A program made the translations under genes and the position numbers. A stretch of 64,000 nt of DNA from the NCBI RefSeq assembly GCF_042186555.1, contig NC_133336.1, positions 40,419,074 through 40,483,073 of the forward strand, read 5' to 3'. Under the pieces are notes generated by a model, which did no database searches, had not been told where the DNA came from, and saw only the letters and a program-made list of their open reading frames with translations. Below are positions 19,912 through 30,999 of this stretch, piece by piece; positions within the stretch are counted from its first letter, which is position 1, and every line of letters begins with the position of its first letter. Origin of the DNA: Aquarana catesbeiana (Eukaryota; Chordata; Amphibia; Anura; Ranidae).

Positions 19912-20149
19912 TTAGGCCTGATTCACACCTATGCAGGTTGCAGTTTGCATATTGCAGGTGCATTTTGTGTTTTTCAATACACATTTTTGATCCATTGAAG
20001 TCTATGGAACCAGAAAAAAAAGTCCCTGGCCCTTTCCATAAAATGCACAGATATGAACTACACCCATAGGAAACAATGTTAAATGGACTGTAGTGTTCCT
20101 GCAAAACTGAAAACGCACTAAAAAATGCATAGGTGTGAATCAGGCCTAA
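19912..20149. mobile_element. Harbinger-like MITE nested in Tc1
   Basis: The ends TTAGGCCTGATTCACACCTA and its inverse (ending AATCAGGCCTAA) form long TIRs. The element lies between the inner and outer TIRs of the surrounding Tc1, so it inserted after it. The TTA/TAA at the edges fits TWA targeting, but an exact direct repeat is not resolved. Confidence 0.75.
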
Positions 20150-20304
20150 AAGATTTTAGTTTGTTTTTTTAGTTGAGTTGTACAGTTTATAGGTCACATT
20201 AAAGGTGGAAAAAGTTCTGAAATCATTTATCTTTGTCACATTTTTTTACATCACAGAAACCTGACATTTTAACAGGGGTTTGTAGACTTTTTATATCCAC
20301 TGTA

Positions 20305-20982
20305 GGTGTTATAGTAAACATCCTTGTTGCCCAAGTTTTTTTTTTTTTTTTAATAAGAACCCCAATGTTAACCTTTTTAAATATTCCACCCTGCTCCTCT
20401 TCCAGGCCAGTAAAGATACTGCATCCTTTTTTTTTTTTTTTCTGCAAAGCACATTTCAATATTCTCATTACCCACCTCTGCTTACAGATTTCCCCCACCC
20501 CCACCTGGACGAGCCAACTTCAAAGCTTGCAGCCTGTTAAATGACACTGATTAGCACACTATGTTAACATTTATGATACTCCGTGGAGTTTCTTTTGATG
20601 CTTAATGCAAACACCACATTTCCACAATTATAAACTGCTTCTGCATTCCAGAGTGATATATGCGGATTTATTTATCTAAGCTCTGGCTCCCCTTATTCTT
20701 TGCCTGCCTGGCGTTTGCATCTTCATATCTGCAAATACAAATGCAGCAAAAAAACACGCAATTTATTCATTTGCATATATTCTTTGGCACAATGTTCTCA
20801 TAAAGCGCAATATTCTGCTGGTAATTTAAATACAGGTAAACTTGTGATAGGTGGGTGTGACAAACTGGGGATTTCATATTCATAATCAGTATCAGTGATA
20901 ATTGTACCTGCTTAGAAAATACCTATCATATTGCAGAAAATGCTACAATGTGATAAGGCAAGAAAAATAAAGGTTGACAGTT
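20305..20982. other. Low-repeat stretch, possible conserved non-coding DNA
   Basis: After two T-runs (20337-20352 and 20428-20441) no repeat family is recognised. The part 20540-20900 carries several octamer-like words (ATTTGCATAT, GCAAATACAAATGCAG, ATGCTTAATGCAAA), as often seen in conserved vertebrate enhancers. No coding exon is evident. Confidence 0.3.
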
Positions 20983-21156
20983 TTAGGGCCCATTCCCACC
21001 AGCAGCTGCTCTGGAACACAGTCACGTGTGCGGTACAACAACAGTGGCGTTGATCACGAAGTGACATCTCATTAAATTCTATTGGCTTTAGCGTGGTCGT
21101 ACTGCACACTGTAATTTCTTTTTCTAAGCACACCACCTTGGTGTGAACTAGCCTAA
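20983..21156. repeat. Short degenerate TIR repeat
   Basis: The ends TTAGGGCCCATTCCCACC and GGTGTGAACTAGCCTAA are imperfect inverses, and the interior resembles other 'GTGTGAA...CCTAA' MITEs in this window. A decayed Harbinger-like MITE is likely. Confidence 0.5.
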
Positions 21157-21879
21157 TAGGGAAAAAAGGCATTTTGCCTTGTCCTTCATCAGGACTGCAC
21201 AGAACAAGGGTTCCTAGCACAGTCCCACTGCATATGATAAGAATAGGCCCTTGGTGCGTTTTTTTAAAGGAAAAACAAGGATCTACCTCTCATATAATTT
21301 TGGTTTGACCTAAAGCTGAACTTCAGGCAAATATCTAAATACACAGTTCCAACGCCTACACTGTGTGCATAATTATTAGGCAAGTAAGTATTTTGACCAA
21401 ATCATCATTTTTATACATATTGTCCACCGCCAAGCTGTATAAACTTGAATGTTTATTGGATCTAGGCACATCAGGTGATATGTATTTGTGTATTGAGGGA
21501 AGGTGTGGCCTAAGGAGATCAACATCCTATATCAAGGTGTGCATAAATATTAGGCATCTTCTTTTCCTCAGGCAAAATGGGCCAAATAAGAGATTTGACT
21601 GACTCTGAAAAGTCAAAAATGGCAGAAAATAGGATTGTTTCTACAGCTTACCTGTAAAATCCTTTTCTTGGAATACATCACGGGACACAGTGCAGTTATT
21701 ACTATATGAGTTATACGCCACCTACTGGTGAATAGACACTTTTAAATCAATCAAACAAGAAGTGCTCCCCTATATAACCCCTCCTACACAGGAAGTACTT
21801 CAGTTTTGTAGCAAGCAATAAACTTGCCAGACAAGAGGGGAGGGATCTCTGTGTCCCATGATGCACTCCAAGAAAAGGA

Positions 21880-22860
21880 TTTTACAGGAAAGCTGTAATA
21901 AAAATCCTATTTTCTTTATCATACATCATGGGACACAGAGCAGATATTACTATATGGGATGTCCCCAAGCAATGCCCCTGAGGGGAGGGAGACACCATCT
22001 CAGAAACTGCCACTATTACTATTTGTAATACGTTGAGACCAAAGACAGTCTCCTCCATGTTCTTGACATCCACCTAGTAAAAACCCTGTGGATGTATAAA
22101 CTTAAAGACCAAATAGCGGTCTTGCACACCTGGATCACTGACACCTGATGGCGGATGGCCCAAGATACTCCCACACACCTGGTAGAGAATCTCTCCCCAG
22201 AAAAAATGGGATTTCGCTCATTTAAATCATAGGCTTCATTGATAAACCTGCAGATCCACTGCTAAACATTCGACCTGGATGTCGCCAGCTCTTCTGGCTG
22301 CACAAATCAGGATTGCTGACCTGTGCTGACAACTCAAGTAGACCCTGAGCATCTGAACTACCTCTAGAGTAGGTAGCGATCTTTCTCCTACCAACTGTGG
22401 ATTAGAAGAAAAATAAAAAAGCAAGACACTGTCCTGATTCAAGTAAAAACTAGAAACCACTCTAGGCAATAGAGATGGATTAGGACACAACATCACCTTA
22501 TGATGTGCGACCAAGAACGGCTCCTTACATGAAAGAGCTGCCAGCTCTGACACTCCACTTAGTGAAGTGATAGCAACCAAAGAAGCCATCTTCCGAGATA
22601 AGGGACTCCCAATCTCCCAATTGGTTCAAAAAATGGCCTCTGCATAGACAGCCAAGAGTGAATCCCAGTCCCAAGGACACAAGAATGGCCTGACATGTGG
22701 GACTCTCTAAGCTACACGCTGTATGAAGTAGGAATCCATCAGTGAGAAACAATGGCCTCTGGAAAAAAATGGATAGGGATGAACTTGAACCCTTAATGGT
22801 ACTTAAGGCCAATCTCCTTTCCCCTACTGATTGGAGAAAGAAAAGAAAATTTCCCACTCA
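21880..22860 (-). pseudogene. DIRS tyrosine recombinase, broken
   Basis: The recombinase integrates the circular DIRS cDNA. The order on the minus strand is a core-binding segment (LALSTIKGSSSSLSIFFQRP, about 22750-22810), then the catalytic domain start (MASLVAITSLSGVSELAAL, 22589 onward), then PNPSLLPRVVSSFYLNQD, and near the end DVKNMEETVFGLNVLQIV. The segment where the catalytic Arg is expected (RRVSEL-like) reads LSGVSEL, so that residue seems lost. Frame changes occur near 22560 and 22240. Confidence 0.7.
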
Positions 22861-23289
22861 TATTCCTGTGGGTGCCACTTCCTGGCTTCCCCCAGGAAAA
22901 AAATATTTCCAAGTCCTGTAATTGAGGTTCCCTGAAACCAGCTATCAGGGCTCAACAGTGCTGAGATACAGGACTTAAGACCATTAGGTCCCGCTGGACT
23001 GGGAGTGTCCAAGGCGCAACCCCCGCAAGCCTCGCTATGTCAGCGTGCCAAGCCCTCCTGCGCTAATTTGGCTAACACTGTTATCAGTGTTACCACCTCC
23101 CGGATCCTTCGCAAAACATGTGGGAGAAGTCGAAACAGAGGGAAAGAATCAAATAAGAGAGAACTGGTCCCTAAGGCGTTACCAGTGCATCTGCCCCTAA
23201 TGCCGGTGGGACTTTCGTCCCAGACACAACCTGTTCCCACTTGTGGAACTTGGGATCTAGAAGATCCACCTGCAGAGTTCCCCCTGCCA

Positions 23290-23970
23290 TTATTTTATAC
23301 CTGAAGTATGTACTAGTGATAAAGACAGCACTTGTTGTACTGTCTCAGACAGAATGTGGTTCACCCTCCTGAGCCGCATGACTCCTGGTGGTTGATATAT
23401 ATGCCTGCAGAGGCATTTCCGGATTACACCTACAACTGGTTTGTCCCAACATCCAGAGCAAGGTGTACTGGCCAAAAATCCAAGATATTGATGGGCAGTA
23501 ATTTCTCCTGTGGAGACCAAGAACAGTGAACTATAGCCACCTTCAAACCAACTAGAGAAGCTGGCATCAGTGGTTATCTTGCCCATCCCTTCTCCAGATC
23601 TGGAACCATCAACCACCAATTTTAGCTCTGCAATATCCCAGGAATAGAGCCCCCTTGGCAATCCAATGCCTGGATCTTCATGTTCCAGACAGAGAGAAAG
23701 ATCCTCTACCAAAGACCTGGAGTAGGACTGTACGCAGGGAATGTGCCTTGACCTAGATACAACTTCCTCCTGCAGAAATGTATCAAAGGAAAATCTGGAA
23801 CAGACTGCTTCCCTAACAATGATTGTGGAGGTAAACTGAGATTGGCACATCTGCATTTTCAGCAAGACCAGTACTGGGCTGGGAGCTTTGAGAACCCTCT
23901 GAGCTGTGGCCAGCCCAAAGAGCAGAGTCACAAAATAAAAAAGACGAATTTGCACTGCAATTTGCAAAAA
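23290..23970 (-). pseudogene. DIRS reverse transcriptase / RNase H fragment
   Basis: The 225-codon minus-strand frame contains FVTLLFGLATAQRVLKAPSP, corresponding to the conserved CALPFGLATAPRVF-type RT block, and later KITTDASFSSW, the start of the RNase H (D in TDAS). It ends with a YQPPGVMRLRRVN segment. The YLDD active-site block expected between these is not present in frame. Upstream RT motifs are missing, so this is a partial, dead gene. Confidence 0.65.
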
Positions 23971-24707
23971 ACCTTGAGGAGCCTGGAAAAAAACAGCACA
24001 TGAAGATTTGCGTCATTGATGACTATGGACCCCGAATCTACCTCGTAGAGAGGTCAAGACTAAATGGACAGAGCCTATCTGCAACAGAAGGATATCCAGC
24101 GGCTTAAGTAAGATCTGAGCTAGACCTTATGCCCAAATTTGGTTTTGGGACCGCTACCGGTAGAGGTTTTTTTTTTTTTTTTTTTATATAATGAATCCAT
24201 ACTTTCTGCTCCAAGAGTCAAATACAAGCCAAAAGACGGATGACTCTGTGGCATACCCCTAAGGGCAAAAGAGGCGTACGTAACCTATCAAGCTTTTGCT
24301 GGCTAAAGATGGAGCAAAACCACCTCAGAGACTGCCCTAAGATCGTCTGGCCTGAGATACTTCTCAAACACAGCAGCCTCAGATGCCTCCCTAACACAGG
24401 TGGGGAAAAGCTTACAGAATCTGGTATTCCCGGGCAGTCTCACATCTATATACTAAGCTGGCTTGATCCTGCTTAGGCTTCAATCAATAGAGATCAGGCA
24501 TGATCAAGGTTATGCGGCCACAGTCCATCTGATGAAAAAAGAATGCGTCAGGAAAATACTGCAATGCCAAACACCACAGAGGCTCAGAAGCCTCTGACAC
24601 CACTGTCCATCGGGGGATGTGGACACCGCCAGATCACTGAACCTGAGAGCGGTGCACCTGCCTCCCCCGACTGCTTCTCCTTTCTGGAACCATTTAACTG
24701 GTATAAA
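23971..24707. other. Unassigned part of the DIRS insertion
   Basis: This lies between the RT remnant and the resumed mariner sequence, so by position it should be the gag/5' side of the DIRS element. I cannot recognise a gag protein in any frame. It contains a 20-nt T-run at about 24166-24184. Confidence 0.4.
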
Positions 24708-24715
24708 CAGGTAAA

Positions 24716-25280
24716 TAATGTAAGGCAGGCTGAAACCTGACCACCACTGAACAAGACACATAAGTTGAAACGTCAAAAGTGGAACAAGAAATATAGGAAG
24801 ACACAGAGCTCCACTTAGACTCAGACGCCAGGTGGAGGTGGGGTATTGGTATGGGCTGGTATTATTAAAGATGAGCTAGGTGGACCTTTTCGGGTTGAAT
24901 ATGTACTCAAAATCAACTCCCAAACCTATTGCCAGTTTTTAGAAGACACTTTCTTCAAGCAGTGATACAGGAAAGAGTCTGCATCTTTCTAGAAGGCTAT
25001 GATATTTATGCAGGACAATACTCCATTGCATGCGTCTAAGTACTCTACTGTAGCCAGTAAATGCCTTAAAGATGAAAGAATAATGACATGGACCCCTTCC
25101 TTACCTGACCTAAACCCTATTGAGAACTTGTGGGCCCTTCTTTAACTGAGATTTACGGTGAAGGAAAATAGTACCCCTCGCTGAACAGTGTCTGGGAGGC
25201 TGTGGTTGCTGTTGCACAAATAGTTGATCGTCAACAGATTAAGAAACTGACAGACTACATGAATAGAAGGCTTTTATGAC
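24716..25280 (+). pseudogene. Mariner/Tc1-like transposase, 3' part
   Basis: Translated piecewise on the plus strand this gives segments such as LRRQ-VEVGYWYGLVLLKMS, then FMQDNTPLHASKYS (second catalytic Asp), then TWTPSLPDLNPIENLWALL (Glu of the triad). The N-terminal part lies 3 kb upstream on the other side of the DIRS insertion. Frameshifts are frequent, so no long frame survives. Confidence 0.75.
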
Positions 25281-25441
25281 TGTTATTGAAAAAAAGGGGC
25301 TATATTGGTCACTGTTTTTTTTTTGTTTTTTTTTTTAATCTCAGAAATGTTTACTTGTGACTTTTGAGTTGTTTGCTAATTATTGCCGTAACCTCCTGCC
25401 AGACCACCTTGGCTTCTAAAATAGAGTAGGTCCAGCTGAAT

Positions 25442-25981
25442 GTGGGCATAATCCGGCAGGACCTGGACAAAATCCGCTCCAGGGTCTCGGAGGCTGAGCG
25501 GCGGATTGGAGAAGTGGAGGACACAGTCACTGAACATGATGCCTCCAACCGTACCCTCCAGACAAAAGTGAGAGCCCTGGAATACTGGGCAGAGGATGCC
25601 GAGAACCGGAGCAGGAGGAACAACCTATGGATTGTGGGCCTCCCGGAGGGGGTGGAGGGACGTTCCCCGGCCCTGTTTGTGGAGGACTTGTTGCTCTCCA
25701 TACTGCCAGCTGCCCAGCTTTCCCCGTATTTCGTGGTGGAGAGGACTCATCATGTGCCGCCCCGGCCTGGGCCTGAGAGGTCCCCCCCTCGTACCTTTAT
25801 CCTCAGATCACTAAATTTCCTTGACCAGGATGAGCTGCTCAGGGCTTCGCGTGCCGCTGGCGAGCTGCCCTACAAGAACGTAAAGCTCCTGCTGTTCCCA
25901 GATTACACCATGGAGACCCAGCGCCAGTGCTGTTCCTTTGACACAGTTAAAGCCGCCCTGGGGGGAAGGGGGGAAAGATGA
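25442..25981 (+). pseudogene. L1 ORF1 protein fragment
   Basis: ORF1p is the RNA-binding chaperone of L1. The open 179 codons show a coiled-coil segment with heptads (RQDLDKIRSRVSEAERRIGE), then the start of the RRM (ENRSRRNNLWIVGLPEGVEG) and its continuation LPYKNVKLLLFPDYTME. The N-terminal part is cut by the junction with the mariner element. The C-terminal domain is lost where the frame enters unrelated DNA at about 25985. Confidence 0.8.
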
Positions 25982-25984
25982 AAT

Positions 25985-26640
25985 ATCCGAACCTCGTGGG
26001 AATTCCAGAAATGTGGGGAGGCAAAAAATGAAATGCGCCAATAGTGCAGATCAAAAGGTATATTTATTGGGTCACACCAATAAACAAAGCAATAAAAAGC
26101 ATGATCACGTAAATAATTTATTCCCCCATGGTTCCTCCGGATTGGCGGTCTCCATCATGATCGGTAGAGCGGAGAGGGGATGCCCCCTGAGATCCGGGGT
26201 TTTTTGGATGACATCTTCCATCTTGGATCTCTAAGCCTGTTTGATTCGGTGTCGCTGGCATCCGAATCCACCATCTCTGGTAAGAGTATTCCATCTATTT
26301 CTCATTCGAGAGTCTCATGCCGATGAAAACACAGACCTGAAGATTTTCCATTTATTTTGGATTCACCTTTCACTTTTTATTATGGGACTTTTTTCCATTT
26401 ATTTTCACCAGGGCTCAGTTTAAACAAACTGTAGTCATTGAACTTTATGTATTTATTTTTCTTTTTATGGTTCAGTGAATTGCACCCATTGATTACTACA
26501 TCACCTCTTTTTCGTTTATTTCAGCGCCACATTTTATATCATTTGCAGATACCTGCCCCTTGTTGTAGCCTTCAATTTTGCTCATTCCAGGCTGTCCTAT
26601 GTTTTATGTTTTATATCATTTGTCCTTTTTGTAACAGATA
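25985..26640. other. Unassigned insert within L1 fragment
   Basis: AT-rich sequence between the truncated ORF1 and the L1 inter-ORF DNA. It has no coding frame, TIR or poly(A) that I can define. It may be an L1 3' UTR of another copy, because TTTTATGTTTTATATC-like T-rich stretches resemble LINE tails. Confidence 0.25.
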
Positions 26641-27084
26641 ATGAAGAAGGTGCCCCTGCTCAGTCAGGTGTTGAACAGAACGTTTTATTCTCCTTTACCT
26701 ATAACTCCACCGGCTCTGGGATACAACCTTATACACACACACCTAGATCCCCTGTTCAATAATGGTGTTGTGATGTCCCGTTCCGGTTACACGACCTCAA
26801 CTTAAGTTACCATTTTTTTGGGTTCATGGGTTTTATGGGACGCGCACGGGGTGGGGTGTTCGTTGTGGTTTATGGTTGGTTACCTATGTTAACCCTTTTT
26901 TATTTTCAGGTTCCAGTTGGTCTATTGTGGCATGTGTTTCTTAATACATCTGTAGGTACTGTATGTAACGCTGCTCTGTATATTACCAGGCTGTGTGTCC
27001 CCAGTGCGACCGGGAGCGGGACTTCCTCCCCCCCCGGGGTACTGGAGCCGACATGGTTGCTGAGGGAGGGCTCTCACGTTGTTG

Positions 27085-28015
27085 ACGTATCCCTGCCATG
27101 GACTCGATGTTTGGTAGTGTCGTGGAATGTGCGGGGTCTAAACTCTGCAGTCAAGCGTTCTCTAGTGCTTGACTATCTGTGTAAGCTCCGCCCACAGGTG
27201 TGCATCCTGCAGGAGGCGCATCTTGTTGGTTCCCGCATTCTTAGTTTGAAGCGGGCATGGGTCGGTGCTCACTACCATGCACCATATTCTAACTATGCCA
27301 GGGGGGTCAGTGTGCTGGTTCACAGATCCCTGCCTTTTTCAGCTGCTGCATGTTCGTCTAGACCCGGGGGGTAGTTATGTACTCCTGCATTCTCTGATTG
27401 AGGAGATTCCTATTGTGATAGTGGGGATCTACCTACCTCCTCCGGCAGATATAGGTGTACTTCATGTACTGATGCAACAGGTCACGCTATATAATGTAGA
27501 GAATGTCCTATTTATAGGTGATTTTAATCTGACCCCTAATAGGGAGCTGGACAGGATGCAGACTTCTGGCCCCCAGCAACACGACCTCTCCCGCTGGGCG
27601 TCTGCCTTCCACATGACAGACGTTTGGCGCCACTTCCATCCCTCTGATAGGGAATTTACTTGCTTATCCACCACGCACCGAACCATGTCTCGCATTGACC
27701 TGGCCTTTGCCTCCCCCGATCTTATGCGGAGGGTGGTCTCTGCGGAGATCCTCGCACGAGGTATCTCGATCATGCTCTAGTGTCTGTTACCATCTGACAT
27801 TCTCCGGTGGTGGGCGAGAGGGTGTGGAGATTGTCCAAATATTGGATTATGGAACCGGAGATCCAAGAGGAGCTGCTGGAGGCATTGTGCAATTTTTGGA
27901 TAAATAATGCAGACTCTGCTGGACCTCTGGTGCAGTGGGACGCCTTTAAAGCCTGGCTTAGAGGTGAATACATGACTCGCATAGCTGCGAAAAAGAGGCG
28001 GTCTGAGCTGCCCAT
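27085..28015 (+). pseudogene. L1 ORF2 endonuclease domain, frameshifted
   Basis: ORF2p nicks target DNA with an APE-type endonuclease. Motifs in order are VVSWNVRGLNSAVKRSL (about 27115), CILQEAHL (catalytic Glu), a frameshift near 27370, IYLPPPADIGV, FIGDFNLTPNRELD (about 27510), RTMSRIDLAFAS, then a second shift before the expected SDH box near 27770. The RT is absent. The protein style matches the L1 at 51578. Confidence 0.82.
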
Positions 28016-28252
28016 TTATTCTACTTTGTAAGGTGTCTTCCAATTGTAAACACTTGTACAGCTACCACCAACAGGAGTTGCTCAGTTTTCCTTGGCGCAT
28101 TGCTGGCCAACCCTGAAGCCCATTGTTGTTCAATGGACTTAAGAAGCCATCTGGGCAACCAACCCTGTATTGTGAAAACAATGGATTTCCACTGGCAAGC
28201 AAAACCCTGCCAAACAGCACCAGGAGGACGTGTGAAAATATTTTCAGCTTTC
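28016..28252. other. Unassigned spacer
   Basis: No gene, TIR or second copy was recognised. It separates the L1 fragment from the next MITE. Confidence 0.4.
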
Positions 28253-28255
28253 TTA

Positions 28256-28689
28256 AGCCTCGTACACACGATCAGATTTTTGTCAGGGAATTGTGTGATG
28301 ACAGACTGTTTGCCTAAAATCTGACCGTTAGTACGCTCCATCAGACAATTGTTGTCCAACTTTCCACCTACAAATGTTGGATAGCAGGCTAGTAAATTTT
28401 CGGGGAAGACGGTCTGTTGTCAGATTTTCGTATCATGTGTACACAAGTCCGTCACACAAAAGTCCAAAGTACAAACTAGTATGCTCTGAATCAATGCTCA
28501 CCAAACACGATATTAGCAGAAGGTGCCCAAAGGGTGGCGCTCAAGAGCTGAAATTCCTCATAGTATGTCACTATGTTCGTTGACCGACAATTGTGTGCTG
28601 TTAGTATGCAAGACAAGTTCCTGGCACATGCCCTTCGGACAAAAGTGTGACACTCTGTTGGCCAACAATCCGATCGTGTGTATGAGGCT
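28256..28689. mobile_element. Harbinger-like MITE of the GTACACACGATC family, complete
   Basis: The ends AGCCTCGTACACACGATCAG and its inverse (ATCGTGTGTATGAGGCT) are flanked by TTA on both sides (28253-28255 and 28690-28692). The right half is nearly the same as 46881-47148 and 55182-55469. It is non-coding. Confidence 0.85.
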
Positions 28690-28809
28690 TTAGGCTGGCC
28701 ATACATGTTGGATCATCTTGCACAATTTTCCTTTAGATTTACCAAAAACCATATAATATGAGGTCAAAACTAAACAACTTTCAATTGTATCCAATTAGGC
28801 AGTCCCTTG

Positions 28810-28910
28810 CACTACATAGTTTAACCCCTTCATGCCTAAGCCTTTCCCTGATATTTGTTGCTTACAAGTTAAATCTGTATTTTTTGCTAGACTATTACTT
28901 AGACCCCCCA

Positions 28911-28995
<85 letters not shown>

Positions 28996-29350
28996 ACATT
29001 GTAACAATTTGTCAAAGGAATAGATTTCTTTGTTTGTAAATGAGGAAAGTTTAACCACTTAAACACTAAACTTTTTTTTTTTTGCTAGAAAATTACTTAG
29101 AACCCCCAAACATTATACATATATTTTTAGCAAAGACCCTAGAGAATAAAATGGCGGTCGTTGCAATATTTTATGTTACTCGATATTTGCGTAGCGGTTC
29201 TTTCAAGCGAAATACACATTCATGAATAAAAAAAAAAAAAAAAAACAGTAAAGTTAGCCCAATTTTTTTGCATAATGTGAAAGATGATGTTACGCTGAGT
29301 AAATAGATACCTAACATTTTTATTGCTGCCAGAAGGAATGTAAACATCCC
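28810..29350 (-). repeat. Inverted T2-family repeat with (TA)n tract
   Basis: Read on the minus strand this matches 18130-18340 and 40930-41130 (for example the inverse of ATTTTATTCTCTAGGGTC). A simple repeat of alternating T and A with TTTA interruptions occupies about 28917-28996. Part of the unit appears twice (28875-28915 and 29085-29125), suggesting slippage or a local duplication. Confidence 0.6.
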
Positions 29351-29774
29351 TTGTGATAGTAATAGGCAGTGACAGGTACTCTTTATGGAAGGATCTGGAG
29401 TCTATAAGACCCCAAATTCCTCCTTTGCACTTAAAAGCATTCAAAACGCCAAGTTTGGCTGTTTTGAATACTGTCATTTTTTTAATTTGGCGCCTTTAAG
29501 TCTTCTGTAAACCGGAAGTGATGTCATGACATCACTTTGGGGTTACTAGAATCGAGACCCGGTCGAAGCTGATTCCAGCTACGTTTGGGTCTCTGGCCAG
29601 CCGGCAGACGTGTCGGCTGGTCGCTCGGGCCCGTGGGACGGGAGAGCCCGGGAGAGCCGTGGAAGGCAGCGGGGGGGAACGTATATATGATAGGTACTCT
29701 TTTGTCTGTGCCCATAACAAACACTCCAACCAACCAACCAGCAAACTAAGTTAAGGAAATCTGATAAACCCCTG
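29351..29774. repeat. Probable continuation of dispersed repeat, GC-rich end
   Basis: The words AGACCCCA and GTAAACATCCCTTGTGATAG echo 16340-16360 and 17710-17740, so this is likely the rest of the T2-type repeat. The part 29560-29690 is GC-rich and contains short inverted words (GACGTGTCGGCTGG, CGGGAGAGCC). It has no coding sequence. Confidence 0.4.
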
Positions 29775-30620
29775 TTAAAGCAGAACTAAACCCTCCAATC
29801 ATTTATATCAAAGGAAGCTGCCATCTTAGCCTCATTTAGATCTACAGTTGCCATGGTGCTGCACACATGATTACTAATGACGTCAGCTATTTGATGGCTT
29901 GACAGTTTAGTTAAGAGCACAAGCAAATGTGACAGTTATCATGCAAACCAAGCCTTGGATGTAACTGGTTTGGGGAAACAGTTTAATCAATGGGTTCAGC
30001 AGCAGCGGCCCGTCCATACGGGGCGCAGGGGCGCTGCCCCTCCAATCCATGCACCCGAGTGACCTCTAATTTACATGCAGGGCTCTGGACGCATGGATTC
30101 CAATTCTCTTTTTTTTTTTTTTTGAAGCACATGGTTGGAGCCTGAGGCTCTAATTGGCTTCAAAAAAGGGTGGGCTCTGGGCGCAGAGCACTGCACCCGG
30201 AGCCCACAAAGTTGTGTGACAATAGCAAATGAATATTCGCTATTGTCTTCCTGACTCTCCTCCTGGCCAATCCCGGCTCAAGAATAGGGTCCTGAGACCT
30301 GATTGGCCGAGAGGAGAAGCGATCCTATTGGCCGCTGAGGAGGAGGAGGAGGGAGGAGATGCAGGGGAAGCCGCGCCGCCGTGAAGCCGACGAAAGAGGA
30401 GACGCAGGGTGACTTCCCCGCCTGCTGTCTCCTGCCCAGAGGAAGCCCCCACCCTAGATGGGGCAAGTGTGGAGCTGGTGACCGACCGATCAACTGATCG
30501 GGGGGGTTTGGTGCGGGAGACCCAGCCGACCACCGAGGAGTTGGAGTGACAGCGGACGGATTGCCGCCCCCCCATAAAAAATATACCACCAGCTCCCACT
30601 GGGGTTCAGTACTGCTTTAA
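29775..30620. mobile_element. TTAA-flanked non-autonomous element containing a hAT insertion
   Basis: The left end TTAAAGCAGAACTAAACCC is answered by GGGTTCAGTACTGCTTTAA at the right (inverted, with TTAA at both edges). The hAT element 30000-30601 sits in its right terminal inverted repeat. Without the insert it is about 240 bp. Confidence 0.75.
30000..30601. mobile_element. hAT-type non-autonomous element with perfect 8-bp TSD
   Basis: The start CAGCAGCGGCCCGTCC and end GCTCCCACTG (inverse CAGTGGGAGC) are flanked by identical GGGTTCAG (29992-29999 and 30602-30609). The 8-bp duplication identifies hAT insertion. It has an internal T-run at about 30110-30124 and no transposase. Confidence 0.85.
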
Positions 30621-30999
30621 AACCCTCAGTCATATAACTATAATTTCATATAAGAATAAAAAGGATCATCAAGACTTGAGGTGCAAAAGATAGGATTTCA
30701 CTAATTCACAGATACCTGTAACAGCCAGCAAAAGTGATATACTAAGAGAATTATAAATAGAAGTGTGATGCTGCAGCTATCCCCCAGTTGGCTCTAACAC
30801 CAAGAACTGAGTGATCTCATGACCACAGACTGCTAAGTTCTTGGTCTGCTCATAGTGGAGAGTTGTGACTGTCTGTCAATGCTCCCCTCTCTGCTCTTCC
30901 AGCAGAGTGCAGGGCTGGAGAGGGGTGGGCACAGCTGGCGCCGGCTCTCACCAGCATGCTGTGAGGCTGGCTGAGCCAGCTGCTGATCAGGCATCAGAG
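30621..30999. other. Unassigned stretch
   Basis: No repeat partner or gene was recognised. It contains short inverted words such as GCTGGCTGAGCCAGC (30967-30981). Confidence 0.4.

Larger units (their letters stand above)
18511..20302 (-). mobile_element. Tc1/mariner element with intact TIRs and TA duplication
   Basis: The termini CAGTGGATATAAAAA and TTTTTATATCCACTG are inverted and flanked by TA (18509-18510 and 20303-20304). A second, inner inverted pair around GTTGCATAAATGTGCACACC (about 18708) and GGTGTGCACAATTATGCGAC (about 19857) is also present. The interior holds a broken transposase. A separate MITE inserted near the right end (19912-20149) accounts for about 240 bp of the length. 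Confidence 0.88.
21628..24707 (-). mobile_element. DIRS-like tyrosine-recombinase retroelement, antisense
   Basis: Gene order on the minus strand is RT/RNase H (about 23970-23290) then tyrosine recombinase (about 22860-21880), as in DIRS. At the left end two inverted copies of about 48 nt face each other (21643-21690 and 21856-21903, sharing TACAG-AAAATCCTTTTCTTGGA), the kind of terminal inverted structure DIRS elements use in place of LTRs. A T-run lies at 24166-24184. The left end of the gag side is not clear. The whole block interrupts a mariner-like element. Confidence 0.7.
21359..25387 (+). mobile_element. Mariner/Tc1-like transposon split by a DIRS element
   Basis: The left TIR CACTGTGTGCATAATTATTAGG follows TA (21357-21358). 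The 5' leader and transposase start (ATGGGCCAAATAAGAGATTT near 21578) run to about 21627. The same element resumes near 24708 and continues through the transposase 3' half to about 25387, just short of the right TIR (TTTGCTAATTATTGC). The 3.1 kb between the halves is DIRS-derived. Confidence 0.82.
25388..28015 (+). mobile_element. L1-type LINE fragment with ORF1 and ORF2 endonuclease
   Basis: It begins inside ORF1 directly at the truncated end of the mariner element, runs through the inter-ORF region and the endonuclease, and stops near 28015 before the RT. About 650 bp (25985-26640) appear inserted or unrelated at the end of ORF1. Protein order and style match the intact L1 at 49667-55170, but the sequence is clearly a different subfamily. 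Confidence 0.75.

Noticed and set aside
23332..23529. Plus-strand open frame over the DIRS region
   Set aside because: Antisense shadow of the RT/RNase H remnant.
28758..29039. 93-codon frame rich in Ile-Tyr
   Set aside because: Translation of the (TA)n simple repeat.
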